A stretch of 64,000 bases of DNA from NCBI GenBank assembly GCA_016290175.1, contig JAEETD010000006.1, positions 1 through 64,000 of the forward strand. Direction: 5' to 3'. Position 1 is the stretch's first letter; every line of letters starts with the position of its first letter. This DNA comes from Prevotella sp. (GTDB taxonomy: Bacteria > Bacteroidota > Bacteroidia > Bacteroidales > Bacteroidaceae). Position numbers and translations under genes: made by a program. Of this stretch, positions 28,399-38,669 are shown piece by piece. Below the pieces are notes generated by a model. That model searched no databases. It was not told the DNA's origin and saw only the letters and a list, made by a program, of their open reading frames with translations.

Positions 28399-30180
28399 TT
28401 AGTCCAATTTCAACACAGCGAGGAAGGCCTTCTGAGGCACCTCCACATTACCAATCTGCTTCATGCGCTTCTTACCGCGCTTCTGCTTCTCGAGCAGCTT
28501 ACGCTTACGCGACACATCACCACCATAACACTTGGCAGTAACATCCTTACGCACCTGCTTCACCGTCTCACGGGCGATGATCTTCGCTCCAATAGCAGCC
28601 TGGATAGCGATATCAAACTGCTGACGCGGAATGAGTTCCTTCAGTTTCTCACACATGCGCCGGCCGAAGGTTACGGCATTGTCCTGATGCGTGAGTGTGG
28701 AAAGTGCATCCACAGGCTCACCATTCAGGAGGATATCAAGCTTGGCCAGCTTCGACGGACGGAAGCCATCGATGTGATAATCGAATGAAGCATAGCCTTT
28801 AGAGATTGACTTCAGCTTGTCATAGAAGTCGATCACGATCTCACCCAAAGGCAGCATGAAGTGTATCTCCACACGGTTGCCGCTCACATATTGCTGGTCG
28901 ATGAGTTCACCACGCTTGTCAAGACAAAGGGTCATGATGGGACCGATATAGTCGGCAGCGGTGATAATCGAGGCACGGATATAAGGTTCCTCAATATGGT
29001 CGATGAGTGTCAGATCGGGCAGTCCCGAGGGATTATGCACCTCCTTCACATCACCCTGCTTGGTGTAGCACATATATGATACGTTGGGCACGGTGGTGAT
29101 AACGTCCATATCAAATTCACGGTCGAGGCGTTCCTGAATGATCTCCATGTGAAGCAGACCCAGGAATCCGCAACGGAAACCGAAACCGAGGGCCACAGAG
29201 CTCTCTGGTGTAAACGTGAGCGAGGCATCATTCAGCTGCAGTTTCTCGAGCGAGGCACGAAGATTCTCATAGTCGGTGGGATCAATGGGATAGACGCCCG
29301 CAAACACCATCGGCTTCACTTCCTGGAAACCCTCGATGGCAGCCTTACAGGGCGTGGCCACATGGGTGATGGTATCTCCCACCTTCACCTCCTTCGAATT
29401 CTTGATACCCGAGATGATATAGCCTACATCACCTGTGCGCAGCTCCTTACGGGGAATCATGTCCATCTTCAACACCCCGATCTCATCGGCATCGTATTCC
29501 ATTCCGGTATTGAAGAACTTTACGAGGTCACCCTGGCGGATTACACCGTTCACGATTTTGAAATAGGCAATGATACCTCGGAAGGAATTGAACACAGAGT
29601 CGAAGATAAGCGCCTGTAACGGGGCATTCTCATCGCCCTCAGGATGCGGGATACGCTCCACAATGGCATCGAGCACCTGCTCAATACCCTCGCCCGTCTT
29701 TCCTGACGCACGAAGGATCTCCGAGCGGTCACAGCCTATCAGGTCTACGATCTCATCCTCTACCTCATCGGGCATAGCCGACGGCATGTCAATCTTGTTG
29801 ATCACGGGGATGATCTCCAGATTGTGGTCAATGGCCATATAGAGATTTGATATCGTCTGAGCCTGGACACCCTGAGTGGCATCCACCACCAGCAAAGCGC
29901 CCTCACAGGCAGCAATGGAACGCGACACCTCGTAGGAGAAGTCGACGTGTCCCGGCGTATCAATCAGATTGAGGATATATTTTTCACCATTGTGCATATA
30001 TTCCATCTGGATAGCGTGGCTCTTGATGGTGATACCGCGCTCACGCTCCAAGTCCATATCATCAAGCATCTGTCCCTCAGTCACTTGAATGGTCTTGGTA
30101 AATTCCAGCATGCGGTCAGCCAGCGTCGACTTACCGTGGTCTATATGTGCAATGATACAGAAATTTCTGATATGATTCAT
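28399..30180 (-). CDS. lepA: Elongation factor 4
   Basis: [36 protein letters not shown]. Confidence 0.96.
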   Translation of the reverse strand: MNHIRNFCIIAHIDHGKSTLADRMLEFTKTIQVTEGQMLDDMDLERERGITIKSHAIQMEYMHNGEKYILNLIDTPGHVDFSYEVSRSIAACEGALLVVDATQGVQAQTISNLYMAIDHNLEIIPVINKIDMPSAMPDEVEDEIVDLIGCDRSEILRASGKTGEGIEQVLDAIVERIPHPEGDENAPLQALIFDSVFNSFRGIIAYFKIVNGVIRQGDLVKFFNTGMEYDADEIGVLKMDMIPRKELRTGDVGYIISGIKNSKEVKVGDTITHVATPCKAAIEGFQEVKPMVFAGVYPIDPTDYENLRASLEKLQLNDASLTFTPESSVALGFGFRCGFLGLLHMEIIQERLDREFDMDVITTVPNVSYMCYTKQGDVKEVHNPSGLPDLTLIDHIEEPYIRASIITAADYIGPIMTLCLDKRGELIDQQYVSGNRVEIHFMLPLGEIVIDFYDKLKSISKGYASFDYHIDGFRPSKLAKLDILLNGEPVDALSTLTHQDNAVTFGRRMCEKLKELIPRQQFDIAIQAAIGAKIIARETVKQVRKDVTAKCYGGDVSRKRKLLEKQKRGKKRMKQIGNVEVPQKAFLAVLKLD

Positions 30181-30281
30181 TAATAATCGTGTAGTTTGAG
30201 TTGCAAAGGTACAAAATTTCTGTCGTTTCACCAATATTTTTGCTTTTTTTTGTATCTTTGCACCGAAAAATTACATTCGTT

Positions 30282-30671
30282 ATGAAAAAAGTAATACTAT
30301 TTGCGTTGGCAACCCTCATTTTGGGAGCCTGTCAGGAGTCGCTGGAAGACAAATGTGCCAGAGAGTGTGTGGAGTTTACGAAGCGGAAGTGTCCCTCAGC
30401 TGTGGCACAGGACATGATTATCGACAGCATGACCTTCGAACGTGCCTCGCACACCATACAATATTATTATAAGCTAACGGGCGCTTCCGACCGTTCCGAT
30501 GCCTATCTGAAGGATCAGGCCCGAGACGCCCTGAAGAACGCGCTCAAAAACACCACTCAGGTAATGTCTTACAAGGAGGCTGGTTATAACTTCAGGTATA
30601 TCTACTATTCTGAGAAGAATCCGCAGACGATCTATCTCGATATCCTGCTGACGGAAAAAGATTATCAATAA
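30282..30671 (+). CDS. Hypothetical lipoprotein
   Basis: Lipobox LILGAC. Confidence 0.6.
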   Translation: MKKVILFALATLILGACQESLEDKCARECVEFTKRKCPSAVAQDMIIDSMTFERASHTIQYYYKLTGASDRSDAYLKDQARDALKNALKNTTQVMSYKEAGYNFRYIYYSEKNPQTIYLDILLTEKDYQ

Positions 30672-30687
30672 GCCCGCTTTTTTATGT

Positions 30688-31383
30688 TTATACTTTATTT
30701 TTGAACATCCGACTTATGGTATTCATATAGTCCGTTGGCGTGATACCGAAGGAGAATTTAAAAGCACTGTTGAAAGCAGCTGTATCCTTGAAGCCACACT
30801 TGCTGACAATGTTTTCCATCGAGTAGTCCGTGTGTTCCATGAGTAGCTTTGCAGCATATTCTGCCCGAAGGGAGTTGATATAGTCTTTTGTTCTTTCGGG
30901 ATCCGTGTAGCGTGGCACAAGCCTGCAGAACTCATCCTGACTGACTCTCATAAACTTTATCAGTGCGTAATAGTCGAAATCGGGATCCGTAAATGGTTTC
31001 TCCTTTTTCACACGGGCATCCATCTTCACAAAGAAAGCCTCCTCATCTTTTGGAGCAGCCTTGGTCTTTTTCGTCTTCGGCTCCAATTCTTTTATTTTCA
31101 CCACATCTACCTGCTCATCCAACGACAGTTCTCCGTCGCCCACAATTGTCCGATTGTCATCCAGTGCATTAAGAATACGGCGAAGTTGCTCATTTCGCTG
31201 CCTGATGATCCTTCCTTGACGCAGACCGATACTTCCCAGCACGAGGAGCACTATCACGATGACAACCAGTATCACGATGATGTTATCGGCCTCAGCCAGC
31301 GTATGTACATGGGCGTGGCAAAACTGCGTTGAAAGTAATAGCAGCGAGGCGGTTACGATAATGTTCCTTCTTATAATAATCAT
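30688..31383 (-). CDS. Membrane-anchored AraC-type HTH protein
   Basis: N-terminal signal/TM helices and C-terminal AraC HTH (SFGITPTDYMN). Confidence 0.75.
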   Translation of the reverse strand: MIIIRRNIIVTASLLLLSTQFCHAHVHTLAEADNIIVILVVIVIVLLVLGSIGLRQGRIIRQRNEQLRRILNALDDNRTIVGDGELSLDEQVDVVKIKELEPKTKKTKAAPKDEEAFFVKMDARVKKEKPFTDPDFDYYALIKFMRVSQDEFCRLVPRYTDPERTKDYINSLRAEYAAKLLMEHTDYSMENIVSKCGFKDTAAFNSAFKFSFGITPTDYMNTISRMFKNKV

Positions 31384-31546
31384 TTATATAGTTTATGGCT
31401 GCAAAATTATTGTTTTTTTGTGGTATATACAAGTATTTACAGTCAGAAAATGCTATCGATTTTCGACTGTTTGCTATCAAAATGTGTGATTTATTGTTGT
31501 TATTTGAAATAAAAGTTGTAATTTTGCAACCGTAAAATGACAAGAA

Positions 31547-32425
31547 ATGATACAGATTGACGCAACATTAGATCAATTGTTACAGTCCGTTGAGCAGAAT
31601 GGTGTGTGTGTGGAAAAAGAGATACACGGTTACCCCGTGACCAGCGTGGATGTGGTGTTTCCGCACGTCATGGTCCTTTTGTGCCTGCGCGGCACTGCAC
31701 GCATCATGTTCGACATGCAGGAGTTTGTGATTGAAAAGAACGACTTTGGAATCATCCCACCCGGCCATTTCTTGCAGCGCATATCGTGTTCGGAAGATTA
31801 CACCTTAGCATGCGTTCTCATCTCGGCGGAGATGTACGAAGAGGCGAAGGCACATACTTTCAGCCACGAACATGATAAGTTCAACTATGCACCGATATGC
31901 CGTCTGACCGATGAGCAAGCCCAGCACGTGATGGCGCTGAACGATATTATGGAGGCGATTGCTTCGCACGACACCAACGACTTGCAACTGCGGCAGCAGA
32001 TGTTGTTGTCGCATCTGGCAGTGGGCTTGGAGTTCATCAACTACTACCGCCGTGAACAGGACAGGGAGTGGGCGGAGAGCCGTTCCGCAAAGCTTTACAC
32101 GCAGTTCTGCGATCTGGTGATAGAGCATTATAGGGAGAACCGCAATGTCAATTTCTATGCCAACCTGATGGACTACGACCCACGGTATTTCTCAAAAGTG
32201 TTCCGCCAGTTCTCTGGCGGTCACTCGCCTCTGGAATGGATTCAGCAATATGTGGCGACGCAGGCGAAGCGCATCATGGACATGCATCCTAAGCAGACGG
32301 TCAAGGAGACCGCCTACCAACTCGGTTTTCCTGACACTGCCAATTTCTGCCGTTACTTCAAGCGTGCCACCGGCATCTATCCGCAGGAGTATAAAAAGAG
32401 GATGTATTCAAAAACTCAAGATTAG
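31547..32425 (+). CDS. AraC family regulator
   Basis: C-terminal HTH KETAYQLGFPDTANFCRYFKRATGIYPQEYKK. Confidence 0.9.
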   Translation: MIQIDATLDQLLQSVEQNGVCVEKEIHGYPVTSVDVVFPHVMVLLCLRGTARIMFDMQEFVIEKNDFGIIPPGHFLQRISCSEDYTLACVLISAEMYEEAKAHTFSHEHDKFNYAPICRLTDEQAQHVMALNDIMEAIASHDTNDLQLRQQMLLSHLAVGLEFINYYRREQDREWAESRSAKLYTQFCDLVIEHYRENRNVNFYANLMDYDPRYFSKVFRQFSGGHSPLEWIQQYVATQAKRIMDMHPKQTVKETAYQLGFPDTANFCRYFKRATGIYPQEYKKRMYSKTQD

Positions 32426-32470
32426 TTTAATTTTCAAAGTTGAATAACCCGCTTCTGTTCATCAGACAAG

Positions 32471-32499
32471 TGTAACAGGGGGACGGTTCTTTTGTTACA
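32471..32499. repeat. REP-like palindrome TGTAACAGGGGGACGGTTCTTTTGTTACA
   Basis: TGTAACA/TGTTACA arms around GGGGGACGGTTC core. Confidence 0.8.
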
Positions 32500-32892
32500 T
32501 TACGGAAGTTCGGTCTGGAACTTCTCCAGCAGGAACAGCGAACGCTCCTTGGCGCCGTTTTCACGCCATTTGTCGACCTTGCAGTTGTAATAGGGATTGT
32601 CGCAGAAGGCATCCGACAACGTCCCCGGCCGACAGCCCCAGCTCAGGTGCAGCTCCTGGGCGATGGCGTCCACCTCACGCTCAAACTGCGACTTGTTGTT
32701 GGGATAGCCGCGATGGTCACGGCACTCGCAAAAGAGCACCGCATAGGCACTGGCGCCCCACATGTAGGTCTGGACGGCAGCCACGGCCTTGGCTAGCTCC
32801 TCGCGGGTGAGCGGTGTGGCGGGTTTCTTATCGGTGGCGGCAGTTTCTTTCTTGTAACAGAGTTCGTTGACATTGCCGTCGATGATGTTCAA
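32500..32892 (-). CDS. Hypothetical protein
   Basis: 130-aa ORF; no family recognised. Confidence 0.45.
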   Translation of the reverse strand: MNIIDGNVNELCYKKETAATDKKPATPLTREELAKAVAAVQTYMWGASAYAVLFCECRDHRGYPNNKSQFEREVDAIAQELHLSWGCRPGTLSDAFCDNPYYNCKVDKWRENGAKERSLFLLEKFQTELP

Positions 32893-32927
32893 TTGTCCGA
32901 TCTGTGCGCCTAGGCTCTCCGCGCATC

Positions 32928-33121
32928 CATTTCATTATTTCATATTTCATAATTTCATAAAGGTGTATTTTGGATGGATTTTCGGTGCGGCAGCATATAG
33001 GGAGGATATTTCAATATTATATACTCTATATATTATATATATTATAATATATATAATATATAGAAATCTATGATTCATTATTTCAGAAAATGCTTATGAA
33101 ATTATGAAATAATGAAATGAC
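32928..33121. repeat. AT-rich core flanked by inverted ATTTCAT heptamer arrays
   Basis: CATTTCATTATTTCATATTTCATAATTTCATAA ... TTATGAAATTATGAAATAATGAAATG around a TATATATTATA-rich core. Confidence 0.75.
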
Positions 33122-33305
33122 GCAGGAGGGAGCAGCGGTCGTGTAAAGAATCTTCAATCAACTCATTTTGCAGGCTCAGAGACCTGTCCGCAGAACCCCC
33201 CGACCGCCCTCACAGGGAGGCTTGGGCGGAATACCAGAAACCCCGGGCTTTCCGTCAGAAACCCCAAAGCCATCCCTTGTCACGCGTAAACATTTCTTAC
33301 CGATT

Positions 33306-33506
33306 TCAAGGTGTGCCGAGGACGGCGAAGATGGTGGCGACTTCCGCCGGCAGGAAGGTGCGGCGGGTGAGACGGGCCAGATGAGAGGTGGAGGGGTCGT
33401 CGATGAGCAGCGACTTGAGCTTCTTCCAGGCCGCGCGGGGAGTGATGGCGGGAAAATAGGCCTGCGCCAACTCCATTCGTCCGTATGATCTTGTGGTTGT
33501 TTTCAT
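33306..33506 (-). CDS. DUF4248-like protein
   Basis: YGRMELAQAYFPAITPRAAWKKLKSLL; next to HU-like gene. Confidence 0.7.
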   Translation of the reverse strand: MKTTTRSYGRMELAQAYFPAITPRAAWKKLKSLLIDDPSTSHLARLTRRTFLPAEVATIFAVLGTP

Positions 33507-33556
33507 ACTGCAAAGATACTAAAAATCCCTGAATTATGCAAATATTTTAGCATGAA

Positions 33557-33606
33557 AAGTGGCCATAAGTGGCATTAAGTTTCCATAGGTTTCCACAAGT
33601 GGCATC
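33557..33606. repeat. Five tandem decamers (aagtggccat aagtggcatt aagtttccat aggtttccac aagtggcatc)
   Basis: Exact 10-bp phase between DUF4248 and HU-like genes. Confidence 0.8.
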
Positions 33607-33717
33607 GAAGACCGGAAAAGCTTGTATTTACGAAGAATTCTGCGTATCTTTGCAACAGAATCTTCAATAGGTTTTAAAATTAACATTTTTGTTTCACTCT
33701 TTTAAAATTTTTCAATT

Positions 33718-34617
33718 ATGGCAAAGGAAAACATTGCTTTTTTGGTAAACCTCCGCAAGAACACCCAAGAGGGTTCGCCGATGGAGGGTCGTTACTACCC
33801 TGAGGCCGAGTCGAAGGAGACCCTTTCGACCAAGGGTTTCGCCAAGCACGTCTCTGAGCACGGCGGCACGCTGGTGACGCTCGAGTTCATGCAGCTCGTC
33901 TTGGCAGCCATCGTGAAGTGCCTCAAGGAGATGATGAGTCACGGTCAGCCCGTGAAGCTCGACGGTCTGGGCACCTTCCGCCCTACTGTTACCTCTGTTA
34001 AGAACGGCGCCGCCACGATCGAGGATGCCCTCCGCATGGGTGTCAACAACATGGTTGCCGGCGTTAACTTCGTGTTTATCCCCGAGAACGCCCAGGGTGA
34101 GGAGATCACCTCGAAGAAGTTCAAGGATCAGTGCTCATTGCAGTTCGCCTACCTCGTGGAGACCGTCAAGAAGGTCATCGGTGGCAAGGAGAAGAGCTAC
34201 ACCCTGCGCACCCCGCTTTCGGCCTGGGGCATCATCAGCGCCGACGAAGAGGGCTCTGAGGGCTCTGAAGGCGGCGAGACGCAGCAGGGCGGCCAGGGCC
34301 AGCAGGGCAATCAGAATCAGCCCACGGGCTATGCGCTGACCATCAGCAAGACCGGTAGCGGTAGTGCAAGTGTGACTCATGATGGCAACGCCGTGACTTC
34401 TGGCGCTTCTCTGAACGAGGACGATGAGGTGGAGATCAGCATCACGCCCGCCAGCGGTGCAACGCCCACTGCAACCATCAACGGTTCGACCATCGAGCTG
34501 ACCGCGGACGGTGGTGTCTACTCTGGTAGCTTCGCTATGCCTGCCCAGGCTTCGACCCTCGTGATCAATTCCGGCACTGGCGGCGGTGACGGTGGCGACG
34601 GACTGACGAACGACTAG
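33718..34617 (+). CDS. HU-fold DNA-binding fusion protein ending GGDGGDGLTND
   Basis: HU-like N-terminus (LDGLGTFRPTV), Gly/Gln linker, bacterial-repeat-like C-terminus. Confidence 0.75.
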   Translation: MAKENIAFLVNLRKNTQEGSPMEGRYYPEAESKETLSTKGFAKHVSEHGGTLVTLEFMQLVLAAIVKCLKEMMSHGQPVKLDGLGTFRPTVTSVKNGAATIEDALRMGVNNMVAGVNFVFIPENAQGEEITSKKFKDQCSLQFAYLVETVKKVIGGKEKSYTLRTPLSAWGIISADEEGSEGSEGGETQQGGQGQQGNQNQPTGYALTISKTGSGSASVTHDGNAVTSGASLNEDDEVEISITPASGATPTATINGSTIELTADGGVYSGSFAMPAQASTLVINSGTGGGDGGDGLTND

Positions 34618-34621
34618 GCCT

Positions 34622-34735
34622 ATGAAAAAGAGGATCATTGAGATTGCGGTGAAGGTCATAGTAGCCGCACTCACGGCCTTCCTGACGGCCATCACCACCA
34701 CGAGCTGCATGGGACTGGGGCCCTTTGGGCAGTGA
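34622..34735 (+). CDS. Smalltalk-like small protein
   Basis: MKKRIIEIAVKVIVAALTAFLTAITTTSCMGLGPFGQ directly after HU-like gene. Confidence 0.75.
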   Translation: MKKRIIEIAVKVIVAALTAFLTAITTTSCMGLGPFGQ

Positions 34736-34761
34736 GAAGTGAAAAGTGAGAAGTGAATAAC
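34731..34761. repeat. Heptameric array (agtgaga agtgaaa agtgaga agtgaat)
   Basis: 7-bp period; includes the smalltalk stop codon. Confidence 0.8.
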
Positions 34762-34763
34762 GA

Positions 34764-34804
34764 GAAAAAGGGACTGACATCGCTGCGATGCCGGTCCCTT
34801 TTAC
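34764..34804 (+). terminator. Terminator-like hairpin AAAAAGGGAC...GTCCCTTTT
   Basis: Complementary arms plus T-run. Confidence 0.6.
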
Positions 34805-35117
34805 GTTGCGGAGAGAGAGGGATGGAGACTATTATGCCGTATCATACCGTAACTCTCTGTTTTTATTTGCCTTAAAAGCCGTTTAACTCTATTGTTGTTA
34901 CACATTATTTCATTTCATTCTGTCTGATTTTGGGTATTTCAGCATCATGGCAGCCTTGTTTCTTATTCCTGTTAGAAGAAAATAATCCTAATTAATTTAG
35001 GAAATCATCCTCACCAGAACCGGCTGCAAAAATACAAAGAATTGTTGATTCCACCAAATGTTAAAATAAATTTTTGCGATAACAAACAGTCTCACCAGAA
35101 CAATAAGGCACTTATAA

Positions 35118-37727
35118 TTATCCTGCGCCAAGTTTTCCAAGACGCATTATTATTGATGTCTGGCTTCTTCCCATTTTACGGGATATATACTTGATGTCTT
35201 TTCCTTCTTGATACATAGCCAAAAGAAGTCTGTCCTCACCTCTTGTCCATGTTTTATTAGCATTAGGATGTACAGCATAACTTTTCTCTGTAACCTTTTC
35301 CGGATTCAAGAACTCATCAACAAAAACAGACGGATATCGCTTGTCGTACATAACTATGGTTCTAATCTTTGCTCTTGTAATAGCTACATAAAACAGTCTG
35401 CGTTCCTCTCCAAATGGGAATTTGTCACTTTTGGTTAGCACGATATCTAAAACGGGATCATCACTAACCTGTGATGGAAAGCCATATATATCTTTGTTAC
35501 ACTGAAGTATAATGACATAGTCTGCCTCCAAACCCTTAGACTTGTGAACAGTAAGGAACTCTATTTTTCGACCATTGATAACATAATAGAACTTTCCGTT
35601 TTCCTTCACACTTTGATATGTAAAGGACAGGTAGTAATCATCGAACGAATACCTTCCAAGAAGAAAGATTGATTTGTCTTCCGGAATGTCATCTACAAGC
35701 TGACCAATATCATTGCAATAATTATTCCTTTCATACCCATGAAATGCAAGTTCTGTCCTTATATTATTGCTAAATGGATGGATACTCTTCGTAATCTGTG
35801 CCTTATTCTTCTGTATAAATCCTGAAGATAGACTTACCAACGGCTCGCCGAATCTATAAGTCGTCTCTATCTTATTGATTTCTGTCGGGCCAAAGAATTC
35901 TGAAAAACTATTGAACAGCGCCATATCACTGCCTGAGAAACGGTAGATAGACTGCCAGTCATCACCAACGCAATATAACTTTGCTGGAGGATTGCCTTCC
36001 CTCAATGCCAAAAGGAATTGGTATCTGTCAACACTGATATCTTGAAACTCATCTACGATAATATAATCGTATTGTACCGGATGATGTCTGCGGCATAGAT
36101 CTGTTGCGTTCAGTATAGCATCGGTAAAATCTATCTGACCTCTCCGACGGAGTTCATCCACATAATGATCGTACACCGGTCTAAAGATGTTTTTGATGAT
36201 GAACAAACTCCTTTGGTCATCTGTTTTATTTAGAAGCTTATCAAGAGATTTGCAGCTGGACTTCAGCAGTGTGATAAACGTCACTACCAAACGTATAAAA
36301 GCCTTCTCCTGCTTGCTACCTTCAGGGATAATCATGTCGTATAGCTCCTCAGCCGACTTCTCCTGATATGGTATTCCATGCTTGTCAAGCACCTTTTTCA
36401 AACTCTCTTTTATGTCAGTATAATAGAAGTCAGCACTAGTCGTTGTTAGGAGGGTGGTGCCAAACTTCTCATGAACAGCTTTCTTCCAAGTAATACCATC
36501 GCCATAATGCTCATTTGCCTCTTCATAGGTAATGCCTTTATCTTTGGCAAACCAAACAGGAACCAGACCATGCTCATCTACACCAAAATGTTCAAGATAT
36601 GCTCTTCTCATCTTACCATGATCATCATAATAAATGGAAAAGTCTGGTTTATACTGCGCATGAGTCTCATCAGCCACCTTATGCTCATACTGCTCTTCAT
36701 AGCGAAATTTAATGCCGAGAGATGAGAGTGCGAAACACAATTTCTGTTCCTGCTGGCTTCTGACATAAATGGGGTTTCCATCCATATCAGGGAACATGCT
36801 CTTTAACGTATTTGCCTTCTGAGCAATAAGATCCTGCCTACGCTCGCTTTTTCTCTTTTCCCAGTCCGTTTCGGATATTTGGTAGTCAACGAAGTATTCT
36901 ACGACGCTCTCACGAAAATTCTCATTCTTCAGGAGTTCACGATAGATACTGACAAAAAGAGCATCAGTATTTTCACAGATAGAAGGCTCCTGTCCTGTCA
37001 CCTGACCTATGAGATCAAGTGCAAGTTTATGAAATGTATAGCCTCTTAGTCCTGGTATATCCATCCTGTCAGTCAGTTCTGCTGCAGCTTTGTTGGTATA
37101 GCTTATCAGCAGAATCTTCTCTGGATTGACATTTAACCTTTCTGTCAGATATTTGACTTTGCCGACAATAGAAGAGGTTTTCCCGCTTCCTGCACTACTA
37201 ACCACAAGACAGTTATTCTCCTCAGAAACAATAGATCGTCTTTGCTGTCCGTCTAAGGGATAAGTCAAACAATGATCGAAAAAATCTTTATTCTGGTCAA
37301 GACGAGATTTTATGATTGCCTCATTATGTTTTTTCACAAGGCTATTGATTTCCCCATAATCAGATATCAGTTTCTCCAGTCTATACGAGGGGGTAATTTT
37401 GAAAGTATCTAATTTTCTCTTCAGCGTATAGGCATCATTGAACACGGAGGTAAATTGATCAATAAAATGTTCTTCCTCAGAACCAGACACATAACACCCA
37501 TCGAATACTTTCTCTAATGCACTTTCTATATCATCAAACTTACATTCATTCTGTTGTTTAGCTTTCTCATATGCAACGTCATAACTGCTACGTATAGGAA
37601 TGGTGAGTGATTGCGAAATCTCATAATCGAAGTTGTCCGACTCAGTTTTGAGCCGATTTCTCATTGTTATGAACAGGATAATTCCTAAAACGACAAGAAC
37701 TGCTGCTAAAATGATGTACGATGTCAT
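35118..37727 (-). CDS. UvrD/Rep-type SF1 helicase with N-terminal TM, PD-(D/E)xK-like insert and C-terminal Myb/SANT-like segment
   Basis: Walker A SSAGSGKTSSIVGK, VDEFQDIS, YKPDFSIYYDD...YLEHFG, TWTRGEDRLLLAMYQEGKDIKYISRKMGRS. Confidence 0.75.
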   Translation of the reverse strand: MTSYIILAAVLVVLGIILFITMRNRLKTESDNFDYEISQSLTIPIRSSYDVAYEKAKQQNECKFDDIESALEKVFDGCYVSGSEEEHFIDQFTSVFNDAYTLKRKLDTFKITPSYRLEKLISDYGEINSLVKKHNEAIIKSRLDQNKDFFDHCLTYPLDGQQRRSIVSEENNCLVVSSAGSGKTSSIVGKVKYLTERLNVNPEKILLISYTNKAAAELTDRMDIPGLRGYTFHKLALDLIGQVTGQEPSICENTDALFVSIYRELLKNENFRESVVEYFVDYQISETDWEKRKSERRQDLIAQKANTLKSMFPDMDGNPIYVRSQQEQKLCFALSSLGIKFRYEEQYEHKVADETHAQYKPDFSIYYDDHGKMRRAYLEHFGVDEHGLVPVWFAKDKGITYEEANEHYGDGITWKKAVHEKFGTTLLTTTSADFYYTDIKESLKKVLDKHGIPYQEKSAEELYDMIIPEGSKQEKAFIRLVVTFITLLKSSCKSLDKLLNKTDDQRSLFIIKNIFRPVYDHYVDELRRRGQIDFTDAILNATDLCRRHHPVQYDYIIVDEFQDISVDRYQFLLALREGNPPAKLYCVGDDWQSIYRFSGSDMALFNSFSEFFGPTEINKIETTYRFGEPLVSLSSGFIQKNKAQITKSIHPFSNNIRTELAFHGYERNNYCNDIGQLVDDIPEDKSIFLLGRYSFDDYYLSFTYQSVKENGKFYYVINGRKIEFLTVHKSKGLEADYVIILQCNKDIYGFPSQVSDDPVLDIVLTKSDKFPFGEERRLFYVAITRAKIRTIVMYDKRYPSVFVDEFLNPEKVTEKSYAVHPNANKTWTRGEDRLLLAMYQEGKDIKYISRKMGRSQTSIIMRLGKLGAG

Positions 37728-37968
37728 GCTATCTCCATATCAAACATTCTCATAAATTATGCGGCAAAGATACTAATAATCTGTCAGTTTCTTATCAAGT
37801 TCTCCTTTTTTTCGTATTTTAATAATCAAATGAGTATCAATAATTGAATGATTTAATCCAATAAAAAGATAAAATAACCTAATTATATATAGGAGACAGC
37901 ACTATCCAAAACACCATTTCGTTTTTTTCTGTATTTTTGTTGTCCGTATAGAGAACTAAGACGAAAAA

Positions 37969-38253
37969 ATGCTGTACAATCTACATGAAGACAGATACAG
38001 GTCATAGGATTTACATCCACAACACGAACTGCTCACTGGTAAAATCCAATGGGACAATGGGCTCGCCGAGTTCCTTGGCTGTGGAAGCACGAAGGCCCAA
38101 AACATAATGAATTCTGGTGTCCTTCAAGAACGAGACATAGCCTATCGTGCTGGAAACCGGTGGCGTTTCAACAAGACACTACTAACAAGACTGCTAGAGG
38201 AGGAACCGGAGAGGTGGGTCAGGGGACGGTTCTCTGACCCACTTTTTCATTAA
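37969..38253 (+). pseudogene. DUF3853/excisionase-like HTH gene interrupted by one in-frame TAG
   Basis: MLYNLHEDRYRS*DLHPQHELLTGKIQWDNGLAEFLGCGSTKAQNIMNSGVLQERDIAYRAGNRWRFNKTLLTRLLEEEPERW; TAG at 38005-38007. Confidence 0.5.
38214..38242. repeat. REP-like palindrome GTGGGTCAGGGGACGGTTCTCTGACCCAC
   Basis: 9-bp perfect arms. Confidence 0.85.
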
Positions 38254-38304
38254 TGTGGGTCATCCTAGTCATGGGGACAGATTCTGTCTTTGATCTTTTT
38301 TGAG

Positions 38305-38370
38305 ATCACGGGGTCGGTTCTCCTGATCATTTTTTACGTTGAAAATGATCAGGAGAACCGACCCCGTGAT
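38305..38370. repeat. 29-bp perfect inverted repeat, 8-nt loop, built from two opposed REP units
   Basis: ATCACGGGGTCGGTTCTCCTGATCATTTT / AAAATGATCAGGAGAACCGACCCCGTGAT. Confidence 0.9.
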
Positions 38371-38669
38371 TAACACATTCTAGTTACTGCAACCCACCAA
38401 ATTATCAAGGCAAAAACAATTTGGATCAGGATATAACAAAACAACCGTTCCACTGTTACATTGTATTGGTTAATTTTGTGCCGTTCGTCGATTTAACTTT
38501 TCTTTATTTTATTTTTTTTGATATTAACGATAAAAGCACTACCTTTGCAGCCGCAACAGATTTAATCACGTTTTTCGCATTAATAATCTGCTACCATTCA
38601 CAAGCTAAACTGATAACTACAAAGAAAGATGAAGTGTGTTTTTATGTATTAACAAAAAAAGTTTAGCTT

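Noticed and set aside
33168-33488. ORF 106 aa on plus strand as a gene
   Set aside because: Antisense to the better supported DUF4248-like gene; its N-terminus derives from a CCGCCC...GGGCGG repeat.
38008-38010. TAG recoding as active genetic-code switch
   Set aside because: Only one in-frame TAG in one small gene; neighbouring genes use normal stops. Simple decay is more likely.
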